Shown piece by piece: positions 1 to 10,490 of a stretch of 64,000 bases of DNA. A program made the translations under genes and the position numbers. Location: positions 1-64,000 of the forward strand of contig NZ_FNPK01000015.1 in assembly GCF_900107285.1 (NCBI RefSeq), read 5' to 3'. This stretch comes from Acinetobacter kyonggiensis. Lineage in GTDB: Bacteria > Pseudomonadota > Gammaproteobacteria > Pseudomonadales > Moraxellaceae. The stretch's first letter is position 1. Each line of letters starts with the position of its first letter. The notes beneath the pieces are model-generated. The model did no database searches and was not told the origin of the DNA. It worked only from the letters and a program-made list of their open reading frames with translations.

Positions 1-119
1 AAACCATCAATCAGTTCAGCAGGCTGACCTGCTGTACCAAAACCACCAATCATGATGGTTGAGCCATCTTTAATTTGGGATAAGGCTTCGGTTAACGAAG
101 CAGCGCTTTTATCAATCAT
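1..119 (-). CDS. catI: 3-oxoadipate CoA-transferase subunit A (partial, N-terminus only)
   Basis: The last 119 bases encode, on the minus strand, the first 39 residues of a protein beginning MIDKSAASLTEALSQIKDG, with the glycine-rich GGFGTAGQPAELIDG segment typical of the alpha subunit of 3-oxoadipate:succinyl-CoA transferase (PcaI/CatI). The rest lies outside the window. It starts 27 bp after the benE stop on the same strand, so it is probably the next gene of the cat-ben operon and activates 3-oxoadipate made from catechol. The cat rather than pca assignment is inferred from the neighbours. Confidence 0.85.
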   Translation of the reverse strand, partial: MIDKSAASLTEALSQIKDGSTIMIGGFGTAGQPAELIDG

Positions 120-146
120 AATGTTTCCTAGACAAGTGTTTGCCCA

Positions 147-1367
147 TTAACTTTTTGAACTTTGAGTTGAGGGCAGAGCAGTGGTATTCGGTTCGCGTTT
201 AGTCAAAAATAAATGTGCAATAACACCGATACAAATGCCCCAAAAGACTGAACTCAGCCCTAAAAAATGCATACCCGATGCAGTAGCAAGGAATGTAATT
301 AGGGCTGCATCACGATGAGATTCATTTTTCATCGCAACTGAAATATTGGTTGCAATTGCACCGAGCAGAGCAAGCCCTGCTAATGCTGCAACGAGTTCTT
401 TCGGCAGTAAGCTAAACAACATGACAATGCTGCCTGCAAATAAACCGCCTAAAATATAAAAAATACCGTTGGCAATGCCTGCGATATAACGCTTTTCTTT
501 TAGTTCATGTGCATCTTTACCCATGCATAACGCAGCAGTAATGGATGCAAGAACAATGGTGATGCCACCGACACAAGCGACAGCAAGAGATGCAATACTG
601 GTTGCCGTGATAATGGGTTTAGCAGGGGTGTCGTAACCACTCAATTTCATGATTGCCATACCCGGTAAAAACTGTCCAGAAAGGCTGACTAAAATAAGTG
701 GAATGGTGAGATTCAGGGTTGAATTCCAAGTCCATTCGGGTGCAATAAACTGTGGAATCGCAAGGGTGAAATTGACATCGACAGGATTCATCTTGCCTAA
801 AAATAGACTCAACACTACGCCTGAAACAATTACCCAAACCATGGCATAGCGCGGCACAAAGCGTTTGGCAATCAAAAATACCATTAACATGCCAAAGACA
901 ATGATTGGCATGGTATCTGTAGCCGTAAACAGCCCTAAACCAAACTGAAGAAGAATGCCTGCCATCATGCCAGCTGCGACATCTTGGGGAATCCATTTCA
1001 ATAGTTTGTCAAAACAGCCAGTAATTCCGATCAGAAAAATGACCACAGCAGAAGTGATATAAGCTGCTACGGCTTCATTTAAAGAGATATGCGGAAATAG
1101 CGTGACCAGTAAAGCTGTTCCGGGAGCAGACCAAGCGGTAATCACAGGCACTTTGTATTTAATCGATAGAAAAATACCAGCCGCCGCAGCGCCTATTGAA
1201 ATTCCCCAAATCCATGAAATCATCATGGCATTTGAGACTTCTGCTTTTTGGGCCGCTTGGAAAAAGATAATTAAAGGACCAGCGTAGGAAATCAGTACTG
1301 CCAAAAATCCTGCGACAGTGGCTGAAATTGACCAATCCTCTTTTAACGTTTTAAACAGGGTTGCCAT
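147..1367 (-). CDS. benE: Benzoate/H+ symporter, BenE family
   Basis: This 406-residue, strongly hydrophobic protein has about a dozen predicted membrane helices and begins MATLFKTLKEDWSISATVAG, as BenE-family inner-membrane benzoate transporters do. A TTG 30 bases upstream could extend it, but the ATG at 1367 has a GGAGG nine bases before it, so I chose the ATG. It is downstream of benD in the same operon, as in other benABCDE clusters. Role: probable proton-coupled benzoate uptake, alongside the MFS transporter on the other side of the regulator. Confidence 0.9.
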   Translation of the reverse strand: MATLFKTLKEDWSISATVAGFLAVLISYAGPLIIFFQAAQKAEVSNAMMISWIWGISIGAAAAGIFLSIKYKVPVITAWSAPGTALLVTLFPHISLNEAVAAYITSAVVIFLIGITGCFDKLLKWIPQDVAAGMMAGILLQFGLGLFTATDTMPIIVFGMLMVFLIAKRFVPRYAMVWVIVSGVVLSLFLGKMNPVDVNFTLAIPQFIAPEWTWNSTLNLTIPLILVSLSGQFLPGMAIMKLSGYDTPAKPIITATSIASLAVACVGGITIVLASITAALCMGKDAHELKEKRYIAGIANGIFYILGGLFAGSIVMLFSLLPKELVAALAGLALLGAIATNISVAMKNESHRDAALITFLATASGMHFLGLSSVFWGICIGVIAHLFLTKREPNTTALPSTQSSKS

Positions 1368-1427
1368 TGGGCTATTGCCTCCATGCGTAGAATTCAATGC
1401 ACCTGCTGATCTTTGATGAAATCAGAT

Positions 1428-2213
1428 TTAACCCTGATCACCACCACCAACAGGAACCACAGTTCCTGTCATATATGAAGATTCATCTGAAGCAAGGAAT
1501 ACAATGGCATTGACCTGTTCCTGAATACTGCCATAACGACCTAAGAACGTACGATCAATGGTTTGATCAACCACTTCTTGCATCCATTGTTGTTCATTTT
1601 CAGAAAGTGGGTTGGCATTACGCGGTACTTTGCGGGGTGGTGCTTCAGTTCCACCCGTTGCAACAGCATTGACACGAATGCCATCTTTGGCATGTTCAAA
1701 GGCAAGGGAGGCTGTTAAACCATTTACCCCACCTTTGGATGCTGAGTACGGCACACGGTTAATGCCACGTGTCGCAATAGAAGATACATTTACAATTGTA
1801 CCTTTCTGATTTTTAATCATTTCAGGTAACACTGCGCGGCAACACCACATGGTTGGGAACAATGAACGATTTACTTCCTTGATAATTTCCTGTTCAGAAA
1901 ACTCTTGGAAAGGCTTCATCCAGATGGCACCACCGACATTGTTAATCAGGGCATCGACACGACCATACGTTGCAATGGCTTTTTCAACCACCGATTGTGC
2001 GCCTGCAAATGTTTCCAAGTCGGCATGGATGGTGACAGCATCACCACCTGATGCTTGAATTTCAGCTAAGACTTCTTGCACGTAAGGAGAAAGGTCTGCC
2101 ATGACCACTTGTGCACCTTCCGATGCCACTTGCAGTGCAACACCACGACCAATCCCTTGAGCAGCACCCGTCACAATCACGACTTTGTTTGTAAATCTTT
2201 GACGATTAGACAT
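1428..2213 (-). CDS. benD: 1,6-dihydroxycyclohexa-2,4-diene-1-carboxylate dehydrogenase
   Basis: This 261-residue short-chain dehydrogenase oxidises and decarboxylates the benzoate cis-diol to catechol with NAD+. The nucleotide-binding motif [10 protein letters not shown] starts at residue 15. The catalytic Ser lies in VNVSS (about 144-145), Tyr156 and Lys160 in YSASK. The start at 2213 is preferred over one 39 bases upstream because it has GGGA before it and lies 16 bases after the benC stop; the longer version would overlap benC. It follows benC directly. Confidence 0.93.
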   Translation of the reverse strand: MSNRQRFTNKVVIVTGAAQGIGRGVALQVASEGAQVVMADLSPYVQEVLAEIQASGGDAVTIHADLETFAGAQSVVEKAIATYGRVDALINNVGGAIWMKPFQEFSEQEIIKEVNRSLFPTMWCCRAVLPEMIKNQKGTIVNVSSIATRGINRVPYSASKGGVNGLTASLAFEHAKDGIRVNAVATGGTEAPPRKVPRNANPLSENEQQWMQEVVDQTIDRTFLGRYGSIQEQVNAIVFLASDESSYMTGTVVPVGGGDQG

Positions 2214-2229
2214 TTGATGGATTCCCGAA

Positions 2230-3313
<1,084 letters not shown>

Positions 3314-3327
3314 TTTTTGTTTGTTCT

Positions 3328-3819
3328 TTACAAGTGGTAGATATCAATCACTTGATTGATATAATCATTTTTAAGTACCACATATTTATTGACGATTTTT
3401 GGTTCTGCACCAGAAAAATCGATGACATAACGTGACATACCGAAGTAGCTGTAATTGGTTTTATAACGGAAACTGAGTGTATTCCAGTTAAAACGTACCG
3501 TAACTAAGTCACTGTTTTGTTCCACAATTTCAATATTGCAAATGTTGTGGCTAGTGCGTGTATCCGGCATCGTTGCAGAAGAACGTTCAGTCTTGATACG
3601 GAACACGCGGTCTTCTAAACCTTGACGGTCAGGGTAATAAATCAAAGAGATTTCAGACTGAGGATCTGTAGTCAGTTTGTCATCATCATCCCAAGATGGC
3701 ATCCAGAATTCTGCTGATGGGGCATAACACTGTAACCAGTCATCCCATTGTTCATCATCCAGAAAACGGGCTTCTTTGTAGAGGAATTGAGCAATTTTTT
3801 CTAAAGTCATCGCGCTCAT
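3328..3819 (-). CDS. benB: Benzoate 1,2-dioxygenase small (beta) subunit
   Basis: This 163-residue protein, starting [20 protein letters not shown], belongs to the ring-hydroxylating dioxygenase beta-subunit family (SnoaL/NTF2-like fold, no metal). It forms the structural part of the alpha3beta3 oxygenase with BenA. Its ATG overlaps the benA stop by four bases (ATGA), and GGAG at the end of benA serves as ribosome binding site, so the two subunits are probably translationally coupled. Confidence 0.94.
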   Translation of the reverse strand: MSAMTLEKIAQFLYKEARFLDDEQWDDWLQCYAPSAEFWMPSWDDDDKLTTDPQSEISLIYYPDRQGLEDRVFRIKTERSSATMPDTRTSHNICNIEIVEQNSDLVTVRFNWNTLSFRYKTNYSYFGMSRYVIDFSGAEPKIVNKYVVLKNDYINQVIDIYHL

Positions 3820-5201
3820 GCGTTTTCTCCTTCAGTTGCAGCAAGTTCTTTTTCAGAAGTAATAGCGTCTTTCATCAGATGTAACCAGTGTTCATGCTGA
3901 GCAAGATACAAACCTTCGTCTTCAGTTTTAATTCCTGAAAGTTTTGGTTTTAAACCAATTTCATTGGCTGCATCATCTGGACCTTGAATCCAGTGTTTTG
4001 CACCACGGCTCATATCATTCCATTCAAGCGCAATACCGGCATAACCCGCTTGGCAAGCACGGAATTCTTCTAAGTCATCTGGGGTAGCCATACCGGAAGC
4101 ATTGAAAAAGTCTTCATACTGGCGAATACGACGTGTACGTGCTTCTTTGTCTTCACCAATAGGTGCAATACAGTAAATGGTGACTTCAGTTTTGCTCGGA
4201 GACAGTGGACGAAGGACACGAATTTGTGAACCAAACTGATCCATGAAATATACATTCGGGTAGATACACAGGTTACGAGAACGCTCGATCATCCATTTTG
4301 ACATCGCAGCGCCAAATTTCTCGGTATATTCCTCTGCTTTAGGGAAGTTTGGGCGGTCTTCTGGATTTGCCCATTGCGTCCAAAGTAGCATGTGACCATT
4401 GTCAAAACCGTATGAACCACCGCCTTGTTTACCCCAAGAACCGGCACTCATCGCACGAATATTATCGGTTGCTTGAGCTTCTTTACGGTGTTGAGTGGTG
4501 GCTGCATAGTTCCAGTGTACGGCAGAAACATGGTAACCATCGGCACCATTTTCAGCAGTTAACTTCCAGTTACCTTCATAGGTATAGGTAGACGCACCGC
4601 GTAAAACTTCAAGACCTTGATCAGACTGATCAACAATCATATCGATAATTTTGGTCGCTTCGCCAAGGTATTCTTGTAGCGGAGGAACATCAGGGTTTAA
4701 GCTGCCAAATAAAAACCCTTTATAGTTTTCAAAACGAGCAACTTTTTTCAAGTCATGTGAACCGTCTTGATTAAAGCAGTCTGAATAGCCTGCATCAGAA
4801 GGATCTTTTACTTTTAATAATTTACCTGAGTTGTTAAATGTCCAACCGTGGAATGGGCAGGTGTAGGTTGCTTTATTGCCTTTTTTATGACGACAAAGTT
4901 GCGCCCCACGGTGTGAACATGCATTGATCATTGCATTAAGTTCACCTGCACGGTTACGTGCGATGATGATCGGTTGGCGACCCATATAGGTCGTATAATA
5001 ATCATTATTATTCGGAATTTGGCTTTCATGTGCCAAGTACACCCAGTTGCCTTCAAAGATGTATTTCATCTCTAAATCGAATAGGGCCTGATCTGTAAAA
5101 ACTGAACGATGAAGCTTAAATTCACCTGTTTCATAGTTTTCAACGAGTAATTCATCAATGCGATCGAGATGGCTGGTGTTAATTACAGGGATACGAGGCA
5201 T
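3816..5201 (-). CDS. benA: Benzoate 1,2-dioxygenase large (alpha) subunit
   Basis: This 461-residue catalytic subunit dihydroxylates benzoate to its cis-diol. The Rieske [2Fe-2S] centre is visible as Cys95-x-His97 (CSHRG) and Cys115-xx-His118 (CPFHGW). The mononuclear iron site shows in [13 protein letters not shown] with His224 and His229, and Asp221 as the bridging acid. The start [16 protein letters not shown] matches known BenA; a start seven codons upstream was rejected. It lies between catA and benB, so the ben genes follow the catechol genes in one transcription unit. Confidence 0.96.
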   Translation of the reverse strand: MPRIPVINTSHLDRIDELLVENYETGEFKLHRSVFTDQALFDLEMKYIFEGNWVYLAHESQIPNNNDYYTTYMGRQPIIIARNRAGELNAMINACSHRGAQLCRHKKGNKATYTCPFHGWTFNNSGKLLKVKDPSDAGYSDCFNQDGSHDLKKVARFENYKGFLFGSLNPDVPPLQEYLGEATKIIDMIVDQSDQGLEVLRGASTYTYEGNWKLTAENGADGYHVSAVHWNYAATTQHRKEAQATDNIRAMSAGSWGKQGGGSYGFDNGHMLLWTQWANPEDRPNFPKAEEYTEKFGAAMSKWMIERSRNLCIYPNVYFMDQFGSQIRVLRPLSPSKTEVTIYCIAPIGEDKEARTRRIRQYEDFFNASGMATPDDLEEFRACQAGYAGIALEWNDMSRGAKHWIQGPDDAANEIGLKPKLSGIKTEDEGLYLAQHEHWLHLMKDAITSEKELAATEGENA

Positions 5202-5236
5202 GTCCGTTCTCCAACTTTCCAAATTTAAGCAAGTTC

Positions 5237-5264
5237 CCGAAATGTCATGAAATTGACATCTCGG
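5237..5264 (-). other. Intergenic hairpin between catA and benA
   Basis: On the minus strand an 11-bp stem (one G-U pair) with a six-base loop forms between CCGAGATGTCA and TGACATTTCGG. It lies in the 81-base gap after catA with no U-run, so it is an RNA structure in the operon message rather than an evident terminator. Confidence 0.5.
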
Positions 5265-5282
5265 TTCCTTATCATCAGGTCA

Positions 5283-6203
5283 TTAAGCGCTTGCGCGGCG
5301 ACGTTCAACTTCAGTAGAAGGTGCAGTTGCAGCATCTTTTACAAGTTCAATATTGAACTGAATGTGTTTGAATGCTTTGTCTAAACCGCGACGTGCAATT
5401 TCAGCTTCATCCGTTACATCTTCCGCGGTCGCAACTAAACCTTCACGGGTAGCAAATGCAAAGTCATCCCAAAGATATTTATCGCCTTCAATATTGAATT
5501 GCGTGGTTAACTTGCGGTAGCCCGGTGCAGATACAAAATAATGCACATGAGAAGGACGGTTACCATGACGACCAAGTTTGTCTAAAACAAATTGAGTCGT
5601 ACCTTGTGGCGGGCAACCATAGCCAACTGGCATTGTGGTTTGTGCAACATATTGCCCCGCTGTATCACTTAAAACAGTACGACGTAAGTTGAAGTCAGAT
5701 TGTGACTTATCAAAGAACGAATAGTTGCCTAAGCTGTTGGCATGCCAGATTTCAACTTTAGCCCCTTCAATAAGGTTGCCTTCAGTATCCGTTACTGTAC
5801 CTTCGATGAATAAAGTCGGAATTTTATCTGTTTCTGAACCATCATCCATACGGGTAAAGCCTACAGACTCAGGTGCACCCGCAACGTATAATGGACCTTC
5901 AATGGTACGTGGTGTACCACCTGTAATCCCTGCTTTTGCATCTGCTTCGTCTGCACGAAGGTCAAGATAGTGCTCAAGTCCCAAGCCAGCAGCCAAAAGA
6001 CCAAGCTCATTGGCTTGACCCGCATCGGTAAAGTACTCTAGACCTTTCCACAATTCTGTTTGTGAAATATCTAAATCTTCAATCGCTTGGAAAAAATCAC
6101 CCAATAAACGTACAATAATTTGTTGTACACGTGCATCGACAGGACCTGTCGCTGTATCGACGTTCATTTCTTTCACAAGCGCATCAATTTGTTGACGGTT
6201 CAT
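5283..6203 (-). CDS. catA: Catechol 1,2-dioxygenase
   Basis: This 306-residue intradiol dioxygenase cleaves catechol to cis,cis-muconate. The Fe(III) ligands can be read as Tyr161 (LGNYSFF), Tyr195 (VGYGCPP), His219 and His221 (RPSHVHYF). The alpha-helical N-terminal linker domain that mediates dimerisation precedes the beta-sandwich. It has a good AAGGAG site. It sits between catC and benA, an arrangement that places catechol formation and cleavage in one operon. Confidence 0.96.
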   Translation of the reverse strand: MNRQQIDALVKEMNVDTATGPVDARVQQIIVRLLGDFFQAIEDLDISQTELWKGLEYFTDAGQANELGLLAAGLGLEHYLDLRADEADAKAGITGGTPRTIEGPLYVAGAPESVGFTRMDDGSETDKIPTLFIEGTVTDTEGNLIEGAKVEIWHANSLGNYSFFDKSQSDFNLRRTVLSDTAGQYVAQTTMPVGYGCPPQGTTQFVLDKLGRHGNRPSHVHYFVSAPGYRKLTTQFNIEGDKYLWDDFAFATREGLVATAEDVTDEAEIARRGLDKAFKHIQFNIELVKDAATAPSTEVERRRASA

Positions 6204-6236
6204 ACTAATTCTCCTTAAGTATGTAATCTATTTGAG

Positions 6237-6285
6237 GTGGCTAGCTTTCTCATCCTTTGGACTGCGAGAAAACATTAGCTGCCAC
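6237..6285 (-). other. Long imperfect hairpin between catC and catA
   Basis: GTGGC (6237-6241) pairs with GCCAC (6281-6285), with an inner GAGAAA/TTTCTC helix, in the 162-base gap between catC and catA. It has no U-tract. It may stabilise or separate the catBC and catA-ben segments of the message. Confidence 0.45.
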
Positions 6286-6365
6286 ATCCTTGTTGAGTTA
6301 CCGATTGGTATTGCTTTTATTTAAAAGTGACTCTGTTTGATACAGCACACTTTCATTGTAAAAAA

Positions 6366-6656
6366 TCAGGTGTCATCTTCACGGATTGAAGAAGGGTGGC
6401 GGTTCAATGCCATCACTTCAATTTCCATGTACGGATACAATGGAAGTCCCTGTAAAATGCTATGCAGTTCTTCATTGCTTTCAACATCAAAAATACTGGT
6501 ATTTGAATATTGACCTGTAATACGCCAGATATGACGCCATTTACCTTGGCGTTGCAAATCCTGTGAATAGGCTTTTTCAATCGCCTTGATTTCATTGGCT
6601 TGATCGCTTGGCATATCCAGTGGAATGTTTACATTCATACGTACTTGGAAAAGCAT
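6366..6656 (-). CDS. catC: Muconolactone delta-isomerase
   Basis: This 96-residue enzyme converts muconolactone to 3-oxoadipate enol-lactone. It starts MLFQVRMNVNIPLDMPSDQA, the usual CatC N-terminus, and has the normal size of this small family. The ATG at 6656 has AAGGAA nine bases upstream. The ribosome binding site begins three bases after the catB stop, so catB and catC are tightly coupled. Confidence 0.94.
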   Translation of the reverse strand: MLFQVRMNVNIPLDMPSDQANEIKAIEKAYSQDLQRQGKWRHIWRITGQYSNTSIFDVESNEELHSILQGLPLYPYMEIEVMALNRHPSSIREDDT

Positions 6657-6671
6657 GTTGATTTCCTTCAA

Positions 6672-7781
6672 TTACTGACGACGTAAATTGTCAATTTTGT
6701 TTAAATCAAGTTCGATACCTAAACCAGATACCGTTGGCAGTACCAACTCATAGTTTTGATATTGAAGTGGTGTTTTTAAAATTTCTTCAGTCAACAGTAA
6801 TGGGCCAAATAATTCTGTGCCATAAGCTAAGTGATCAAAGGTTGAAAAAACATGTGCTGAAGCAATGGTTCCCACAGGGCCTTCAAGCATGGTGCCGCCA
6901 TAAAGATCAATGCCTGCAAGCTTGGCAATTTTTCCAACTTCGCATCCTTCAATCAGACCACCAGATTGAGCGACCTTAACAGCAAATACAGATGCACCAT
7001 TATTTCGTGCGATTTGGTAAGCACTGTGTGGGCCATTTAATGATTCATCTGCCATAATGGCGATATCAAAACGGCGCGTTAAACGTTGCATTGCATCTAG
7101 GTTTTCAATTGCGCAGGGTTGTTCAATCAGATCAACTCCACCGTCTTGTAATGCTTGAATACCTTTAACTGCTTCAAGTTCTGACCATGCACGATTGACA
7201 TCGACACGAATAGAAATATCTGCACCCAGTGCTTGTTTTATGGCTAAAACATGAGCGACATCTTCTTCAACTGGGCGTGATCCAATTTTAAGTTTGAATA
7301 CGTTATGACGTTTCAACTCAATCATTTTCTTTGCTTCAGCAATGTCTTTTTCAGTATTACCTGAAGCGAGTACCCATAAAACGGGAACACTGTCACGCAA
7401 ACGCCCACCCAAAATTTCACTTAAAGGCAGATTTAAACGCTGTGCTTGAATATCAAGTAGGGCCGTTTGAATCGCACATTTAGCAAAGCGATTGCCATTA
7501 ATGTTACGTTTAATGCTTTGAATGGTCTGAGCGAAATTTAAGCCTGAAAGTGATTTCAATAAAGGCGCAAAATATGTCTCAATATTCGTTTTTACACTTT
7601 CTGGGCTTTCATCACCGTATCCCAACCCACCAATCGTGGTCGCTTCGCCCCATCCTGTAAAACCGTCTTCTGTGACAATTTTTATCAGAACTAATGTTTG
7701 GGTTTGCATGGTCGCAACCGCCATCTTGTGCGGGCGGATTGTTGGAATTTCGACAAGCAATGTTTCTATAGATTTATACAT
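6672..7781 (-). CDS. catB: Muconate cycloisomerase
   Basis: This 369-residue enolase-superfamily enzyme lactonises cis,cis-muconate to muconolactone. The catalytic lysine pair Lys163/Lys165 is in FKLKIG; metal ligands are Asp194 (DVNRAW), Glu220 (LIEQP) and Asp245 (MADES). The start MYKSIETLLVEIPTIRPHK has GAGAAGG upstream; a longer start five codons earlier has no comparable site. It is the promoter-proximal gene of the cat-ben operon, divergent from the LysR gene. Confidence 0.95.
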   Translation of the reverse strand: MYKSIETLLVEIPTIRPHKMAVATMQTQTLVLIKIVTEDGFTGWGEATTIGGLGYGDESPESVKTNIETYFAPLLKSLSGLNFAQTIQSIKRNINGNRFAKCAIQTALLDIQAQRLNLPLSEILGGRLRDSVPVLWVLASGNTEKDIAEAKKMIELKRHNVFKLKIGSRPVEEDVAHVLAIKQALGADISIRVDVNRAWSELEAVKGIQALQDGGVDLIEQPCAIENLDAMQRLTRRFDIAIMADESLNGPHSAYQIARNNGASVFAVKVAQSGGLIEGCEVGKIAKLAGIDLYGGTMLEGPVGTIASAHVFSTFDHLAYGTELFGPLLLTEEILKTPLQYQNYELVLPTVSGLGIELDLNKIDNLRRQ

Positions 7782-7821
7782 CTTTAGCCTTCTCAATCTT
7801 GCTTTGTGTATCTCTTGTGGT

Positions 7822-7836
7822 ATACCTTAAAAGAAT
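7822..7836. promoter_or_regulatory. LysR-type operator, catB-proximal
   Basis: ATAC-N7-GAAT, which reads ATTC-N7-GTAT on the other strand. It departs in one half-site from the ATAC-N7-GTAT consensus known for BenM/CatM. It lies 41 bases before the catB ATG. Confidence 0.6.
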
Positions 7837-7873
7837 AAACATTTGCTGTCTAAGATCAAATTTGCATTTTATT

Positions 7874-7888
7874 ATGCTTTAAAGGTAT
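7874..7888. promoter_or_regulatory. LysR-type operator, regulator-proximal
   Basis: ATGC-N7-GTAT, one mismatch from ATAC-N7-GTAT. It lies just before the regulator start and 52 bp centre-to-centre from the catB-proximal site, as expected for a tetrameric LysR protein bridging two sites on one helix face. Confidence 0.55.
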
Positions 7889-7896
7889 GAATTATT

Positions 7897-8811
7897 ATGG
7901 AACTGAGACATTTACGTTATTTTGTGGCGGTTGTGGAAGAGCAAAGTTTCACGAAAGCAGCCGAAAGGCTGTTTATTGCTCAACCTCCTTTGAGTCGTCA
8001 GATCCAGAACCTAGAAGCAGAGCTGGGTATACAGCTTTTTGAGCGAGGAAGTCGTCCTTTATTAACGACTGAAGCAGGTCAATTTTTTTATCAACACGCT
8101 GTTAAACTTTTGTCTAATGCTGAAGAAATTAAAGCGATGACTCAACGTGTGGGCATGGTTGAGAAAACAGTCACAATGGGCTTTGTTGGTTCTTTGCTTT
8201 ATGGACTATTGCCCAAAATCGTTTATTTATTTCGTCAACAGCAGCAACATTTAAAAATTGAGCTGATTGAAATGAGCACTAAAGAACAAATACAATCACT
8301 TAAAGAAGGTCGTATAGATGTTGGTTTTGGTCGATTACGAATTTCGGATCCCGCCATCAGACGTATACTTTTGCGAGAAGAGCCTTTAATGGTGGCGGTA
8401 CATGCGAGTCATCCACTGGCTTTGCAAAAGGCAGGGGTATATCTGACAGATATCGTTGATGAAAAATTATTTTTATACCCGAGCCATCCTAAACCTAATT
8501 TTTCTACGCAAGTCAGATCACTTTTTTCTGAATATAGTTTAGATCCCAAAAATTTAAAAGAAGTCCGTGAAATCCAGCTCGCACTCGGCTTGGTTGCCGC
8601 TGGTGAGGGGATTTGTATTGTTCCTGAAAGTGCTAAAACCATTCAGCTATCACATTTGCACTATATTCCCTTACTTGATGATGCTGCTGTCAGTCCAATC
8701 TTTTTGGCAATACGCAGTATGGATGAAAGTGAAGATATTCGTTCATTATTTGACTGCATCTATCAGGTTTATGATCTAGAAGCGATTAAATATGATCGTG
8801 CTGTTATTTAA
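7897..8811 (+). CDS. benM: LysR-type regulator of benzoate/catechol degradation, BenM-like
   Basis: This 304-residue LysR protein begins MELRHLRYFVAVVEEQSFTK, with the N-terminal winged helix-turn-helix and a C-terminal effector domain, as in BenM and CatM of A. baylyi. By hand alignment it keeps Arg160 and Tyr292 (equivalent to Tyr293 of BenM), the residues forming the second, benzoate site in BenM; CatM has His and Phe there. It should therefore respond to muconate and perhaps benzoate. It is divergent from catB and is the only regulator beside the operon. Confidence 0.88.
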   Translation: MELRHLRYFVAVVEEQSFTKAAERLFIAQPPLSRQIQNLEAELGIQLFERGSRPLLTTEAGQFFYQHAVKLLSNAEEIKAMTQRVGMVEKTVTMGFVGSLLYGLLPKIVYLFRQQQQHLKIELIEMSTKEQIQSLKEGRIDVGFGRLRISDPAIRRILLREEPLMVAVHASHPLALQKAGVYLTDIVDEKLFLYPSHPKPNFSTQVRSLFSEYSLDPKNLKEVREIQLALGLVAAGEGICIVPESAKTIQLSHLHYIPLLDDAAVSPIFLAIRSMDESEDIRSLFDCIYQVYDLEAIKYDRAVI

Positions 8812-8875
8812 AAACAGAAGGAAATGCTCCCCCCAGTTTTAGTCCACTACTTAGCAAATTAAACCCATCATTTTT

Positions 8876-8925
8876 AAAAAGACCTGCTCATTAAGTCACA
8901 TGATTTGATGAACAGGTCTTTTTTT
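8876..8925 (+). terminator. Terminator after the LysR gene
   Basis: The stem AAAAAGACCTG/CAGGTCTTTTT, extended by TCAT/ATGA across a one-base mismatch, is followed by a T-run. It separates the regulator from the transporter. Confidence 0.75.
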
Positions 8926-8956
8926 AGAGCAAATAAAGCGCATTTTTATTTTTTTG

Positions 8957-9013
8957 ATATTTTTAAAGTATTGTTTTTCTAATGAAAAAATTAAACACGA
9001 ACTTTTAAGGTAT
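8957..9013 (+). promoter_or_regulatory. Probable BenM-type operator pair before the MFS transporter
   Basis: ATAT-N7-GTAT at 8957-8971 is one base from the BenM consensus. GAAC-N7-GTAT at 8999-9013 is weaker. Centres are 42 bp apart (four turns). The stretch from 9003 matches the one at 7878 before the regulator at 19 of 23 positions by hand count, suggesting the same regulator binds both. Confidence 0.5.
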
Positions 9014-9099
9014 GAATATATATGTAATCGGTTTTGGACAAAAAAAATGCTTTGCCCCATTCTTTGCTCAATCTAAAGATTCATATGCAGGAGCGCAAA

Positions 9100-10473
9100 G
9101 TGAATACAAATAAACTGAACATCAATACTTTAGTGGATGAAGCCAAATTTACCCCTTTTCATTGGGGGGTACTTATCTGGTGTTTAATGATTATTATTTT
9201 CGACGGTTATGATTTAGTCATTTATGGCGTGGTTTTACCGATTCTCATGCAAGAGTGGGCGTTAACGACAGTACAAGCTGGATTGCTTGCCAGTACCGCG
9301 TTATTTGGAATGATGTTTGGTGCCATGAGTTTTGGTACGCTTTCAGACAAACTGGGTCGTAAAAAGACCATCATGATTTGTATTACCATTTTTAGTGGTT
9401 TTACTTTTCTAGGTGCATTTGCAACCACGCCAACTGAATTTGGAACTTTAAGATTTCTAGCGGGTTTAGGCATAGGTGGGGTCATGCCAAATGTTGTGGC
9501 GCTCATGACTGAATATGCACCTAAGCGTATTCGCAGTACTTTGGTTGCCATTATGTTTAGTGGCTATGCCATTGGGGGCATGGCTTCAGCATTATTGGGT
9601 GCTTGGTTAGTACCCACTTATGGCTGGAAAATCATGTTTTACCTTGCCAGCATTCCTTTGTTTACTTTACCGTTGATTTGGAAATTTTTACCAGAATCAT
9701 TGATGTTCTTAACCAAAAAGGGTGAAACAGAACAGACGCGTGCGATTGTGCAAAAAATTGCACCAGAACAAGAGATGACTGCGGAAACAACTTTTGTTTT
9801 AAACGAAGCAACTGTGGGTGATGATGCACCGTTACGTGCTTTGTTTCAGCAAGGTCGTATGTTTAGTACCTTAATGTTTTGGGCTGCATTCTTTATGTGC
9901 TTGCTTATGGTATATGCATTGGGAAGCTGGTTACCAAAACTTATGATTCAAGCCGGATATTCGTTAGGTGCAAGCTTAATGTTCCTATTCGCACTGAATA
10001 TTGGCGGTATGATTGGCGCGATTGGTGGCGGAGTTCTAGCAGATAAATTCCATTTAAAACCAGTGCTCACGACTATGTTTACTGTCGGTGCGATTGCGCT
10101 TATTTTACTGGGTTTTAATAGTCCACAAGCTGTGCTTTATACCCTTATTGCCGTTGCTGGTGCCGCAACGATTGGCTCGCAAATCTTACTTTATACTTTT
10201 GTTGCACAGTTTTACCCAACAGCCGTTCGCTCTACAGGTATGGGTTGGGCTTCAGGTATTGGTCGTATAGGCGCAATTGTTGGGCCCGTTCTGACAGGTG
10301 CATTATTAACGTTTGAACTTCCGCATCAAATGAACTTTTTGGTCATCGCCATTCCTGGTGTATTGGCAGCAATCGCTATATTCCTTGTGAATTTAAAAGC
10401 TTCTGTAGATGGTCAAACCCACGTGCAGCACAGCATTCAAACGCCATCACTAGAACGTAAAGTGACGCAGTAA
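9100..10473 (+). CDS. benK: Aromatic acid MFS transporter (AAHS family), probable benzoate permease
   Basis: This 457-residue, 12-helix major facilitator protein has the AAHS signature DGYDLVIYGVVLP in helix 1 and the loop motif DKLGRKK between helices 2 and 3. I chose the GTG at 9100 because AGGAG ends six bases before it; an in-frame ATG at 9034 lacks a site. It lies next to the BenM-like gene behind a similar operator. Benzoate is the likely substrate by context, but other AAHS substrates such as muconate are possible. Confidence 0.8.
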   Translation: MNTNKLNINTLVDEAKFTPFHWGVLIWCLMIIIFDGYDLVIYGVVLPILMQEWALTTVQAGLLASTALFGMMFGAMSFGTLSDKLGRKKTIMICITIFSGFTFLGAFATTPTEFGTLRFLAGLGIGGVMPNVVALMTEYAPKRIRSTLVAIMFSGYAIGGMASALLGAWLVPTYGWKIMFYLASIPLFTLPLIWKFLPESLMFLTKKGETEQTRAIVQKIAPEQEMTAETTFVLNEATVGDDAPLRALFQQGRMFSTLMFWAAFFMCLLMVYALGSWLPKLMIQAGYSLGASLMFLFALNIGGMIGAIGGGVLADKFHLKPVLTTMFTVGAIALILLGFNSPQAVLYTLIAVAGAATIGSQILLYTFVAQFYPTAVRSTGMGWASGIGRIGAIVGPVLTGALLTFELPHQMNFLVIAIPGVLAAIAIFLVNLKASVDGQTHVQHSIQTPSLERKVTQ

Positions 10474-10490
10474 TTTTCAATATAGACAAT

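Noticed and set aside
619..996. Open frame overlapping benE on the same strand in another phase
   Set aside because: It has no ribosome binding site or family resemblance and lies wholly inside the well-supported benE gene.
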